Notes: generated from the sequence alone by a model not told the origin. A stretch of 64,000 nt of DNA from Mycobacterium sp. ENV421 (GCF_002887815.1 NZ_PDHO01000003.1:62001-126000); one strand, 5' to 3'. Positions 36,382 through 44,384 are shown, counted from the first letter of the stretch. Numbers and translations are program-made.

Positions 36382-37101
36382 ATGACCGGCTTGGTCGACT
36401 TCACGATCGAAGCACACGGCGGCCTCAACCGCTTCCGCCAGTTCGCGTTCCTGACCGCCCGGCTCCGCCAGGGCGGCGTGCTGTGGGGACTCAAGGGCCA
36501 GCCGACTGTTCTGGAGGAAGCCAACGTCCGCGTCGACCTCACCCGAGAGTGGGTGTCGCACTGGCCTTTCGCACCCACCGACCACCGGTCTCAGTTCACC
36601 CCAAAGCGAGTCACCATCGAGACGCCGGCAGGCGAAGTCGTCGAGGAACTTGACGAGCCCCGCGACTCGTTCGCCGGTTACGTCATGGAGACCCCGTGGA
36701 GCAACGCGCAAGTCGCCTACTTCGCGGGATACACGATGTGGACCTATCTGACGTCCCCGTTCATCCTTGCCCGACCGGGGGTTCTCGCCGAGGAGATCGA
36801 CCCGTGGACCGAGAACGGGGAGACCTGGCGGAGGTTGCGCGTCACCTTCCCCCAGGACATCGCCACCCACAGCACCGTGCAGACCTTCTACATCGACGAC
36901 ACGGGCCTCCTGCGCCGCCACGACTACGAAGTGGACATCCAAGGCAGCAATCCCGCCGCCCGCTACCTCCTCGAACCCGTCGACGTGCAGGGGATCGTCC
37001 TACCGTCCAAACTGCGCATCTTCCCGCGCAACGACGACAACACCCCTGCCGCCGAACCGTTGATCGTGTCGGTGGATCTCAGTGACTACGCCTTCGAGTA
37101 G
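36382..37101 (+). CDS. Conserved hypothetical protein, paralogue of the 30421-31140 gene
   Basis: A 239-residue soluble protein of unknown family, the second copy in this island. It shares the pattern H-G-G-x-x-R-F near residue 12, WTENGETWRRL, IATHS and YIDD with the first copy; overall roughly 40% identical by eye. AAGGAG lies 6 nt before the ATG at 36382. The gene is 42 bp upstream of the RclA-like reductase and probably co-transcribed with it. Duplication of this protein, once beside a hydrolase and once beside a reductase, suggests it serves a common substrate. Confidence 0.8.
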   Translation: MTGLVDFTIEAHGGLNRFRQFAFLTARLRQGGVLWGLKGQPTVLEEANVRVDLTREWVSHWPFAPTDHRSQFTPKRVTIETPAGEVVEELDEPRDSFAGYVMETPWSNAQVAYFAGYTMWTYLTSPFILARPGVLAEEIDPWTENGETWRRLRVTFPQDIATHSTVQTFYIDDTGLLRRHDYEVDIQGSNPAARYLLEPVDVQGIVLPSKLRIFPRNDDNTPAAEPLIVSVDLSDYAFE

Positions 37102-37143
37102 GCCTTCTGCACGCAACCGACCTCGACGACAGCGGATGTATTC

Positions 37144-38544
37144 ATGAACGAGGACGCCACCCTGCAGGTGGAACTGCTGGTGATCGGATTCGGCAAGGGC
37201 GGCAAGACACTTGCCGCCATGATGGCTTCCCGCGGGCAGCGGGTCGTCTTGGCAGAGGAATCTCCGCTGATGTATGGGGGCACCTGCATCAACACCGGGT
37301 GCGTTCCCACCAAATCGATGGTCTTCCAGGGTGAACGGAGCGCCAGCGGTGTCGCCGGCGCGGCGGTCTACGCTCAAGCGGTCGCCACTACCGAACGACT
37401 CACCGCCGGCCTGCGGTCGGCGAACATCGCCGCGTTCGATCCGATCGCGACTGCCACGGTGCTAATCGGCACCGCGCGCTTCGTCGACGAGCACCGGGTG
37501 GCGGTGAGCACCGAGCACGGCGTTGTTACGGTCGATGCCCGCACGGTGGTGATCGGCACGGGATCGGTACCGGTGATACCCAATGTCCCAGGGCTGCGAC
37601 AGTGCCCCGTAGCTGTGACCAGTGCACAGCTCCTGCGTCTGGCATCACGCCCCGACCGACTGCTGGTCCTCGGAGGTGGCTATATCGGTCTGGAGTTCGC
37701 CTCGATATACGCCTCCTACGGCACCTCGGTCACAGTCCTGGAACACCGCCCCACCGTCCTGGCTAGTGAGGACGACGACATCGCAACAGAGGTGCGCGAG
37801 CTGCTCCAGGAACGCGGCGTCACGGTTCTCACGGGAGCGAATGTCACGGGGGTGCAGACCATTCAACGCACTGGACTGCCGCCGCTGGCCCGTGTCGAGT
37901 ACATCGCCGAGGGTGCGATGCACGCCATCGATGCCGACACTGTGCTGATAGCGGCAGGCCGCGCACCGAACACGACCGACCTCGGACTCCAGCGCGCCGG
38001 CGTGGAAGTCGACAGCAGCGGTGCCATCGTGGTGGACGAGTACCTGCGCACGACCCGTCCACACATCTACGCTGTCGGCGACGTCAACGGCGGACCGCAG
38101 TTCACGTATATCTCCCTCGACGACTACCGCATCGTCCTTGACCAACTCCAGGGGGCCTCCGCACCACGGCGCGCGACAGACCGTGTGGCAGTGCCGAGTT
38201 GCCTGTTTCTGACGCCCCCACTTGCGCGCGTCGGGCTCACCGAACGACAAGCTCGAGCGGGCGGACGCGATGTGCTCACCGCAGTGAGCCCGGTAGTCAA
38301 GCTTGCGACAGTCGCCCGCGCGCGGATCGTCGGTCGAACCGACGGGATGATGAAGGTGGTCGTGGACGCTCGCACCGACGAGATCCTGGGCGCAGCGCTC
38401 CTGTGCCACGACGCTCAAGAGATCATCAACATCGTGGCACTCGCCATGCGGCACGGCATTACGGCCACCGCATTGCGTGACGAGATCTACACACATCCTT
38501 CGATGGCGGAGTGCTTCAACCAACTGCTGGGCATGCTCAGGTAA
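37144..38544 (+). CDS. RclA-like FAD-dependent pyridine nucleotide-disulfide reductase
   Basis: A 466-residue flavoprotein. The FAD motif is VIGFGKGGKTLA, active-site dithiol Cys48-x4-Cys53 in GGTCINTGCVPTK, NAD(P)H motif GGGYIGLEFA, second FAD motif IYAVGDVNGG, and C-terminal His451-Pro-x-x-x-Glu456 (HPSMAE). The N-terminus (GFGKGGKT) and YGGTCIN closely follow E. coli RclA, a copper(II) reductase that protects against reactive chlorine; mercuric reductase and lipoamide dehydrogenase are more distant. It probably acts in the cytosol as a thiol- or metal-linked reductase in stress defence. ATG at 37144. Confidence 0.88.
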   Translation: MNEDATLQVELLVIGFGKGGKTLAAMMASRGQRVVLAEESPLMYGGTCINTGCVPTKSMVFQGERSASGVAGAAVYAQAVATTERLTAGLRSANIAAFDPIATATVLIGTARFVDEHRVAVSTEHGVVTVDARTVVIGTGSVPVIPNVPGLRQCPVAVTSAQLLRLASRPDRLLVLGGGYIGLEFASIYASYGTSVTVLEHRPTVLASEDDDIATEVRELLQERGVTVLTGANVTGVQTIQRTGLPPLARVEYIAEGAMHAIDADTVLIAAGRAPNTTDLGLQRAGVEVDSSGAIVVDEYLRTTRPHIYAVGDVNGGPQFTYISLDDYRIVLDQLQGASAPRRATDRVAVPSCLFLTPPLARVGLTERQARAGGRDVLTAVSPVVKLATVARARIVGRTDGMMKVVVDARTDEILGAALLCHDAQEIINIVALAMRHGITATALRDEIYTHPSMAECFNQLLGMLR

Positions 38545-38644
38545 GTCGCCACGGGCCCCGACCCACAGTCACGTGACCGATGCCCGAACGGGCTGCGCCG
38601 ATCCAGTCTGACGAAAACAGCAACTGCACGAAAGGATTCACTCG

Positions 38645-39010
38645 ATGCTAACGATCAGCCAGGACCAATTCGGCGGCCCCGAGGTGCTTCACCCAGTCGA
38701 GATCGACCGGCCCGCGCCCGGTCTCGGGGAGATACTCGTGCGTGTGCATGCCGCTGGCGTGAACCCCGTCGACGTCATGAATCGTGAGACCGGGGTTCTG
38801 GTCGGCGACCCGCCCTTCGTTCTGGGCTGGGACGTTTCTGGAACGGTCGAGGCGGATCGGCTGGGTATGACGACACTGGCGGCACTGGTCTCGCAGGGCG
38901 ACCTTGTTCCTACCGTGGCGGCGACCTACCCCCTAAGCGCCGCCGGCAGGGCGCAGGCGACCAAATGCGGTCCCGGCAAGACGGTACTTCTAGTGGCAGA
39001 CCACATTTGA
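38645..39010 (+). pseudogene. Internally deleted quinone-oxidoreductase-like (MDR) gene
   Basis: A 121-codon open frame. Residues 1-68 match the start of MDR quinone oxidoreductases (QDQFGGPEVLHPVEIDRPAP; VRVHAAGVNPVDVMNR; GWDVSGTVE). Residues 69-121 match the C-terminal end (GDLVPTVAATYPLSAAGRAQ; GKTVLLVA). The whole NAD(P)H-binding Rossmann domain, about 190 residues, is missing, with the frame preserved. AAAGGA precedes the ATG. The product cannot be a working reductase, so this is called a pseudogene; a small protein with a new role cannot be excluded. It lies 100 bp after the RclA-like gene. Confidence 0.8.
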
Positions 39011-39098
39011 CGGGCGGGCTCATTCACGGCCGATGACGCGAAACCTCGGCTGCCGAAGCAGCACCGACAATTTCACTCAGGCGCATGTCCACGCCGCC

Positions 39099-39755
39099 TC
39101 ACGCGGACGCGCTCATTTGGTCGATGATGTCGGCAGTCGAGAGGACCGCATGCGCCAAGAAGCGATAGTTGACCAGTGCAGCCTGGTAGCCGTCGCCCCA
39201 CTGCGGGTGGCGGGGCCCGGCGACAGCGTCGACAGCCACTGCCACCTCGAAGCCGTCTTCGAGTAGGTGGCGCAGGTGCGATTCGACACACATGTTGGCC
39301 AGCATGCCGCCGAGAATGATGCGATTACACCGCTGTTTGCGCAGTTGAAGGACGAGGTCGTTGGTCTGCGGCCCGAACACCTTGTGCGGGCTGACAACCG
39401 TGGTCCGGGGATGACCGATGTACGGCCTGAACTCCGGCAGCCAATCGGCGCCCGAATCTGCGAACCCGCTTAGATCGAGCGCGCCCGAGCGGGCGAAGGT
39501 GCCCGACGCGAACTCGTCGGACTCCAGGGGGCCGTTGAACAGCCAGCGCGAATCGGTCGGATAGAAATAGTGCGGTGAAATGAACATCGGATAGCACTGC
39601 TGCACAGCGGAATCCATGATCGCGATCATGTGGTTGACAGTGTCGTTTTCGGTGACGCTGGCGCCGACAGCTCCCCAGTTGCGACCCTGCGGACTGAGCA
39701 CGTCGATCTGGGGGTCGATGAACACCACTGCGGTGTCGGACGGATGAAACCTCAT
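39099..39755 (-). CDS. Isochorismatase-family cysteine hydrolase
   Basis: A 218-residue cytosolic hydrolase. The triad is Asp14 (VVFIDPQ), Lys125 (SPHKVFGP) and Cys156 (GGMLANMCVES), with the cis-peptide region at ANM before the Cys. It resembles YcaC-like and other amidohydrolases of the family; isochorismate itself is only one of several substrates. Insert around residues 60-100 (PHYFYPTDSRWLFNG) distinguishes it from nicotinamidase. The ATG at 39755 overlaps the stop of a 54-codon gene by 4 bp (ATGA), so its translation is coupled to it. Confidence 0.9.
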   Translation of the reverse strand: MRFHPSDTAVVFIDPQIDVLSPQGRNWGAVGASVTENDTVNHMIAIMDSAVQQCYPMFISPHYFYPTDSRWLFNGPLESDEFASGTFARSGALDLSGFADSGADWLPEFRPYIGHPRTTVVSPHKVFGPQTNDLVLQLRKQRCNRIILGGMLANMCVESHLRHLLEDGFEVAVAVDAVAGPRHPQWGDGYQAALVNYRFLAHAVLSTADIIDQMSASA

Positions 39756-39916
39756 CGGAGTTCTCCCAGCGAGTCCGATGCGGTCACGTTCGCGGCCGGC
39801 AGGCTGACGGTAATATAGGTCTCAGTGACCGCGCCTACGTCCGCCTCGCCACCTTTGCCAAACCCGATGACCCACGGATCGCCATGCATCCCACTTCCTG
39901 GAGTGTCCGTGGTCAT
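39752..39916 (-). CDS. Small 54-residue protein, coupled between hydrolase and isochorismatase genes
   Basis: A 54-codon gene whose ATG (39916-39914) overlaps the upstream hydrolase stop as ATGA, and whose TGA (39754-39752) overlaps the downstream isochorismatase ATG as ATGA. Both junctions are exact 4-bp overlaps, which makes a real gene likely. The protein begins MTTDTPGSGMHGDPWVIGFG, is Gly-rich at first and ends in a possibly beta-forming TETYITVSLPAANVT region. No family is recognised. It has no signal peptide. A peptide substrate, an enzyme subunit or a small partner of the two hydrolases is possible. Confidence 0.65.
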   Translation of the reverse strand: MTTDTPGSGMHGDPWVIGFGKGGEADVGAVTETYITVSLPAANVTASDSLGELR

Positions 39917-40752
39917 GCGAGAAAGGTCAGAACTTCGCTGGTGAAATCGTCGATGTGCTGGAACAGAAAGCCGTGCCCGGCATCGCTGTAGAGCACCACT
40001 TTAGCGTCCGGCAGCCGACCCGCCATGGCATAACTGGCGTATGCGTCGATCATCCGGTCGTGCGCGCCGTTGGCTACCAGCACCGGAATCGCAATCTCTG
40101 CGAGGCGATCCCAGATACTCGAGCCTGTTGATGCGATCACAGCCAACTGCGCTTGCATCGTCTCCAGAGACACCGGAATGTGATCGGCCGACAAGGTGCG
40201 TGCATCCAGCCGGCGCAATGACTCGACGCCCAAGCGGTGCGCACCGTCGGACTCCGGGAAGAACAGGTACAGGAAGTCGTCGTCGTCGTTGACGGGCTTG
40301 GTCGCCACCTGCCAGATCCTAGGATCAGGTGCCGGCATGTCGGGCACACCGCCACCGGGAGAGCTTCCGGCAACGATCAAGCGCCGCACGAGGTCCGGCC
40401 GGTTGAGCGTTGCGGCTTGCACCACAATCCCGCCCAGCGACCATCCCAACAGATCGACTTGGGCGAGCCCAAGTGCGTCGACGAACTCCGCTAGCCCGCC
40501 CGCCAATGCATCCATGGAGGTCGGGGCAGCGCCCGTGGTCTTGCTGTGACCGAGGTTGTCGAAGATGATCACATCGCGTGTCGAGGCCAACCTGTCGAGG
40601 AAGCGCGGATCCCAATGGTCCATGGTTCCTCGAAAGCGTAACGCCAGCACCAGCGGTACACCCGATCCGCTGCCAAACCGTCGGTAGGCGAATCGCGCGC
40701 TGGCCCCGTCAATGTACTGGGTTTCGGCTCCTGCCGAGGGTGCCTGAGTCAT
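39913..40752 (-). CDS. Alpha/beta hydrolase, paralogue of the 31151-32014 gene
   Basis: A 279-residue alpha/beta hydrolase. Nucleophile Ser105 in GWSLGG, acid in NGAHDRM (Asp), and His260 in SDAGHGF. It shares with the 31151 gene the unusual RFRGTMDHWDPRFLD / HFRGNLDYWDPALLD region and the C-terminal DAGHGFL-Q pattern, so the two are duplicates within the island. It is the first gene of a three-gene coupled unit (hydrolase, 54-residue protein, isochorismatase-type hydrolase). The substrate is unknown. ATG at 40752. Confidence 0.88.
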   Translation of the reverse strand: MTQAPSAGAETQYIDGASARFAYRRFGSGSGVPLVLALRFRGTMDHWDPRFLDRLASTRDVIIFDNLGHSKTTGAAPTSMDALAGGLAEFVDALGLAQVDLLGWSLGGIVVQAATLNRPDLVRRLIVAGSSPGGGVPDMPAPDPRIWQVATKPVNDDDDFLYLFFPESDGAHRLGVESLRRLDARTLSADHIPVSLETMQAQLAVIASTGSSIWDRLAEIAIPVLVANGAHDRMIDAYASYAMAGRLPDAKVVLYSDAGHGFLFQHIDDFTSEVLTFLA

Positions 40753-40879
40753 CTCGGGTGAACTCCTGATCTATTCAGACGCGGCGTAATCGGAGCCGCT
40801 GTGCAGTGCGATCGTCTGTGTCGAAGGCGGTCTGCGTCCATACGTATGTTGACTGCGTTTCTGCGTGGGGGCGGGAACC

Positions 40880-41141
40880 CCGGAGTGGTCGTGAAACGCG
40901 AGAAGCCACAATTGTGGCTTCTCAAATTTGATGTCCACTCCCAAGGTCCACTGGATGTCCAGTTGGACATTTCGGTGAGATTCTTGAGCTTGATGCGGTC
41001 GCCTTCAGTCAGCGATGGTTTGATGCGTGGAACACCCACGATGTGGCCCTTGAGGATTTCGAGCATGGACATGGCGTGAGAAGGGTGTCATCAACGCAGT
41101 TCAGTGGTGTGCGAGTGGGCATGAAGTTTGAGAAGCCACAC
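40880..41141. repeat. Three copies of a 31-bp repeat, two back to back, one inverted at 230 bp
   Basis: Copies: A 40880-40910 (minus), B 40913-40943 (plus), C 41111-41141 (minus). All begin TGTGGCTTCTC and share a CCACTC block about 20 bp in. A and B meet head to head, giving the perfect 24-bp palindrome at 40900-40923 (arms GAGAAGCCACAA and TTGTGGCTTCTC). B and C face inward across 229 bp, like terminal inverted repeats of a small non-autonomous element (MITE-like). No transposase is present. Confidence 0.65.
40944..41110. other. Interior of the repeat-bounded stretch, no gene supported
   Basis: Together with the repeats this forms the 397-bp gap between the coupled hydrolase operon and yaeQ. 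A 107-codon frame crosses it on the minus strand, but it runs through the palindrome and has no recognisable motif. It is lower in G+C than its surroundings. Confidence 0.4.
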
Positions 41142-41149
41142 TCGGGCAT

Positions 41150-41701
41150 TCACTTCAATGGTTCGGGTGTGAAAGTTACGTCGACATCGCCCACGGTCAT
41201 CGTCACCTGACCTTCCATCACCATCACCTGCGCCGAGACCCGTCGATCCACGGTATGGGCCAGCTGCTGAACCGGTGCGTTCGGTATCTGCAGCACCGAC
41301 AGGTTCGGCAGCCCCGCCACTTTGGGTCCCACAGTGCACCACCAGGTAGCCACGCCGGAGGCGAACGGAAGCAGCACCACCTGGTCGGCCTGGCTGGCGG
41401 CCCTGCCCAAGGCACGTTCGTCGGGCTGGCCAACGTTGATCCACTCCAGGATCCGGCCGGTGTAGTCCGCGAGCCGCAAATCGGGCACGCCGGGTGTGGA
41501 CAGGCCCGCCCCGAACGTCAACTCACCGTCGACGTCGCTGAGCCGGTGTGCGCGCAACCCAAAAGCCAACAACCGCACCACCATGCGCTCATCGGTCTCG
41601 CTGGGATGACGGGCGACGGTCAGCGTGTGATCGGCGTAGTAACCGTGATCGACATCGGAGACGCCAAGTTCGACCTTGAACACTGTTGCAGAAAGGGCCA
41701 C
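41150..41701 (-). CDS. yaeQ: YaeQ family protein
   Basis: A 183-residue protein matching the E. coli YaeQ family along its length: MALSATVFKVELGVSDVD, LTVARHPSETDERMVVRLLAFGL, FGAGLSTPGVPDLRLAD, EWINVGQPDERALGRAASQA and LSVLQIP. The fold is related to PD-(D/E)XK nucleases (the E-x-R-M and D-x-W/E-x-G pattern), but the cellular role is unknown; E. coli YaeQ can suppress loss of RfaH. ATG at 41701. It is the gene just outside the repeat patch. Confidence 0.92.
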   Translation of the reverse strand: MALSATVFKVELGVSDVDHGYYADHTLTVARHPSETDERMVVRLLAFGLRAHRLSDVDGELTFGAGLSTPGVPDLRLADYTGRILEWINVGQPDERALGRAASQADQVVLLPFASGVATWWCTVGPKVAGLPNLSVLQIPNAPVQQLAHTVDRRVSAQVMVMEGQVTMTVGDVDVTFTPEPLK

Positions 41702-41783
41702 ACCATAGTGTCCACCCTGGTGGAGTTCCCCGGACAGTCAGGCGGCTTCGAATAGTCGAAACGCATGGCGCGAAGTTCGGTAG

Positions 41784-42623
41784 CTAGGCGGGGAAATCCG
41801 CGCTGCGCGAGAGCGTTTCGTTGACCCGAATGTCGGCCAGGTTCTGCTCCAGCGCTCCGATCACGGCGTCGTACCCGCTGCTGCCGAGGACTAGCCGACG
41901 GGGAGGTGGGTCCTGGGCCATCGCCGCGATCACCGCGCGGGCACCGCGACGCGGGTCGCCGGGCTGCACCCCGTCCATCTCGACGAAAGCAGCGCGTACC
42001 TGTTTCAGCATGTCGCGATAGACGGGAACCCGCTCCGCGACAGGCTCATTGGCGAATCCGGCGTAGGCGTTCGTACGAAACGCTCCCGGTTCGACCGTCA
42101 ACACGGAGATGCCCTGTCCGGCGACCTCGTCACGCAAGGAATCGGTGACGGCTTCGATGGCGAACTTCGTCGCGCTGTAGTAGCCGAACCCGACCGCCGA
42201 CACCAATCCGGCGACCGAGGACACGTTGACGATCCACCCGTTCCCGCGAGCACGCATCCCCGGCAACACCGCTCGGGTCACGGACAGCACCGCGAAGAAG
42301 TTGAGCTCGCACATCGCCCGAAGCGAGGACTCGTCCATTCCTTCGATCGATCCGTACCAGCCGCGGCCGGCGTTGTTGACCAGCACGTCGATACCGCCGA
42401 ATCGCTCCTCGGCTGCACGCACTGCGTGCTGTACCTGGTCGGCGTCGGTGACGTCCAGCGCCACAACGAGAACCCGGTCCCCGTACTGCTGGGACCACGT
42501 CGCCAGCTCCTGCGGACGCCGGGACGTCAGCACCACCCGGTCACCCGTCTCGAGCGCCGCCTCGGCGAACGCCGTCCCGAAGTTGCCAGGTGTGCCACCG
42601 GTGATGAACCAGCGCCGCGTCAC
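41784..42623 (-). CDS. Short-chain dehydrogenase/reductase
   Basis: A 279-residue classical SDR. The nucleotide motif is ITGGTPGNFGTAFAEA (a variant of TGxxxGxG), NNAGRGWYGSIEG, catalytic Ser in NVSSVAG, and Y-x3-K in YYSATKFA. The C-terminal region (PGDPRRGARAVIAAMAQDPPPRRLVLGS) is typical of the many actinobacterial members of this group. The GTG at 42623 overlaps the stop of the upstream SnoaL-like gene as GTGA, so a longer reading frame upstream was rejected. The pair is divergent from a MerR regulator. Confidence 0.9.
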   Translation of the reverse strand: MTRRWFITGGTPGNFGTAFAEAALETGDRVVLTSRRPQELATWSQQYGDRVLVVALDVTDADQVQHAVRAAEERFGGIDVLVNNAGRGWYGSIEGMDESSLRAMCELNFFAVLSVTRAVLPGMRARGNGWIVNVSSVAGLVSAVGFGYYSATKFAIEAVTDSLRDEVAGQGISVLTVEPGAFRTNAYAGFANEPVAERVPVYRDMLKQVRAAFVEMDGVQPGDPRRGARAVIAAMAQDPPPRRLVLGSSGYDAVIGALEQNLADIRVNETLSRSADFPA

Positions 42624-42943
42624 GGCTCGATCACCAACCGGCTGATCAGCGCGCCGTCGAAGGTGAACCGGTAATGCAGGTCGGCGACTCCACCGGGGAA
42701 GTTGCCCTCCAGATGCTGTGCGACGTCGACGGCAGTGTCGGTCGTGGTCGTGCCGGTGATCTCGGTGGTGTAGCTGTACTCGCTGGCGGCTGTCGCGACC
42801 CAGTCCCCGATCTCGTCGTGGCCCTCGTCGGTGACGACAGCGTCGGGGGTGAGCGTCGCGAGGGCTCGGTCGGCTTCGCGCGCGCCGAGTGCGGTCATGA
42901 ACGTCTTGATGGTGTCCGGGAGTGCATCCCAATCTGTGGTCAT
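42620..42943 (-). CDS. SnoaL/NTF2-like protein
   Basis: A 107-residue protein with a helix then curved sheet pattern of the NTF2-like fold (TIKTFMTALGAREADRALAT, then LTPDAVVTDEG and a beta-rich second half ending LHYRFTFDGALISRLVIEP). Such proteins act as small isomerases, cyclases or ligand-binding partners. It is the first gene of the MerR-controlled pair with the SDR; the stop and next start overlap by 4 bp. ATG at 42943. Confidence 0.82.
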   Translation of the reverse strand: MTTDWDALPDTIKTFMTALGAREADRALATLTPDAVVTDEGHDEIGDWVATAASEYSYTTEITGTTTTDTAVDVAQHLEGNFPGGVADLHYRFTFDGALISRLVIEP

Positions 42944-42958
42944 GAGCCCACGATGGAG

Positions 42959-43039
42959 CTTTCCCTAAGGGGAAGGTCAAGCCCGGACCGGACGAATTCG
43001 TACCACCAGCCGCAGAGTTGACCTTCCCCTAGGGGGAAG
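42959..43039. promoter_or_regulatory. Divergent MerR-type promoters with two operators
   Basis: Two near-identical sites face outward. Leftward: -35 TTGACC (complement of 42975-42980) followed by CTTCCCCTTAGGGAAAG. Rightward: TTGACC (43018-43023) followed by TTCCCCTAGGGGGAAG (43024-43039) and then about CACGAT as -10. A palindrome filling a 19-20 bp spacer between -35 and -10 is the hallmark of MerR-activated promoters. One drives the SnoaL-SDR pair, the other the MerR gene. Confidence 0.78.
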
Positions 43040-43094
43040 TCGCACGATGGCCTGACCCGACAATGCGGGCGGCGGATCGCAAGAGGAGGACGCC

Positions 43095-43928
43095 ATGGGC
43101 GCACAGGTCTCGATCGGTGACTTCGCCGTGATGACCAGCCTGAGCAGGAAGGCGCTGCGGCACTACCACGACATCGGCATTCTCGAACCCGCTCACATCG
43201 ATTCCCACACCGGCTACCGCTTCTACGACACCAGCCAGGTCGATCACGCGCACATCATTCGCCGGTTCCGCGCCCTCGGCATGTCCATCCCCGACGTCAA
43301 GGCGCTGCTGAGCACTGACGACGCTGCGGCCCGAACCGAGATCATCACGACGCATCTCGAGCAGATGGAGGTGCAGCTGCAGCAGACGCGTGACACCGTC
43401 GGTGCCCTGCGTGAGCTGCTATCGCCCGTACGCACCCCGCTGCACGTGGAGTTGCGCACCGAACCCGCGCTTGCGGTGTGGTCCATCGGCGCCACCATCG
43501 AGGTTGCCGAGATCGACAGCTGGTTCGCGGCCACACTGAGCCAACTGCGGGACGCGCTCGCCGCAGCCGGAAGCGCTCCGGCGACGGTCGTGCCGGGTGG
43601 GCTTTACGACCGATCGATATTTCTCGAATCCCACGGGGACGCAATCCTATTCGTACCCGCACCGCCATCCGCGGAGCCACCGGAGGGTGTCCGTGCCGAG
43701 GTCTTGCCCCAGGGCGAATTCGCGGTACTCACGCACCCCGGCGGCCATGAGGGGATCGACCGCAGCTACGCGGCTCTCGGGATATACGCAAACGAGCATT
43801 TGATCACCCATCAGGGGCCGATCCGCGAACACTACCTCGGCAGTACGGCCTCGGAGCCAACGACCTTCACCGCCACGGAGATCTGTTGGCCGATCTTCAG
43901 CACCACTCCGCCACTGCCTGAGCGATGA
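43095..43928 (+). CDS. MerR family regulator with GyrI-like effector domain
   Basis: A 277-residue BmrR-type regulator. Winged HTH residues 5-75 (VSIGDFAVMTSLSRKALRHY, then GYRFYDTSQVDHAHIIRRFRALGMSI), coiled-coil dimer helix about 80-112, and a GyrI-like ligand domain about 115-270 that usually binds bulky hydrophobic or cationic drugs. No metal-binding cysteine is seen. AGAGGAGG lies 6 nt before the ATG at 43095. It probably controls itself and the divergent SnoaL-SDR pair through the paired operators upstream. Confidence 0.93.
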   Translation: MGAQVSIGDFAVMTSLSRKALRHYHDIGILEPAHIDSHTGYRFYDTSQVDHAHIIRRFRALGMSIPDVKALLSTDDAAARTEIITTHLEQMEVQLQQTRDTVGALRELLSPVRTPLHVELRTEPALAVWSIGATIEVAEIDSWFAATLSQLRDALAAAGSAPATVVPGGLYDRSIFLESHGDAILFVPAPPSAEPPEGVRAEVLPQGEFAVLTHPGGHEGIDRSYAALGIYANEHLITHQGPIREHYLGSTASEPTTFTATEICWPIFSTTPPLPER

Positions 43929-44024
43929 CTTACATGGAGCAGCCTCGATCCGGAATGGCTGGCGGCCCCGATTCGTAACATCCGTTCGAGGAAATCCGTT
44001 GTGCCACCGGTCGATTCAGCCCGT

Positions 44025-44384
44025 CTACGCTTCACCTAAACTAGGCCGGTAATCAGCCGCCTCGGCCTCGGCAGCAAGCAATGCGCCGAGCTCACCCTCC
44101 TGCTGGGCGACGAACACGCCGATCACCTGCCGGCACACCTCCGGCACGCTCACCCCACGCATGCCCGCAATTCGTGTCAGCCCGGCCAGCATTGACGTCG
44201 ACACGTGAAACTGCACAGTGAACTGACCGCACGAACCATCCTCAGGCGGCAACCCCGGACCCACGACCACAGGTTCATCCACCCCGTACTCGTCCACCTG
44301 GGCACCCCGAGCTCGCTCAACAGCTCCACCACGACCACCGCCGGCGGCCGGATCCGGGAACTCCTCATGACTGAACAAACCCAT
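44025..44384 (-). CDS. Hypothetical protein, 119 aa
   Basis: A single open frame with fairly coding-like G+C at third positions. The N-terminal half is acidic and Gly-rich; the second half has two amphipathic helices (TSMLAGLTRIAGMRGVSVPE, then VCRQVIGVFVAQQEGELGALL) that could form a ribbon-helix-helix-like or dimeric helical unit. A TAGCGT element lies 6 nt before the ATG at 44384, which would fit a leaderless start. No family is recognised. It stands alone between the MerR and sulfatase genes. Confidence 0.45.
   Translation of the reverse strand: MGLFSHEEFPDPAAGGGRGGAVERARGAQVDEYGVDEPVVVGPGLPPEDGSCGQFTVQFHVSTSMLAGLTRIAGMRGVSVPEVCRQVIGVFVAQQEGELGALLAAEAEAADYRPSLGEA

Noticed and set aside
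40749..41072. A 107-codon minus-strand frame before the coupled hydrolase operon
   Set aside because: It runs through the perfect palindrome and repeat patch and has no ribosome site or known motif.
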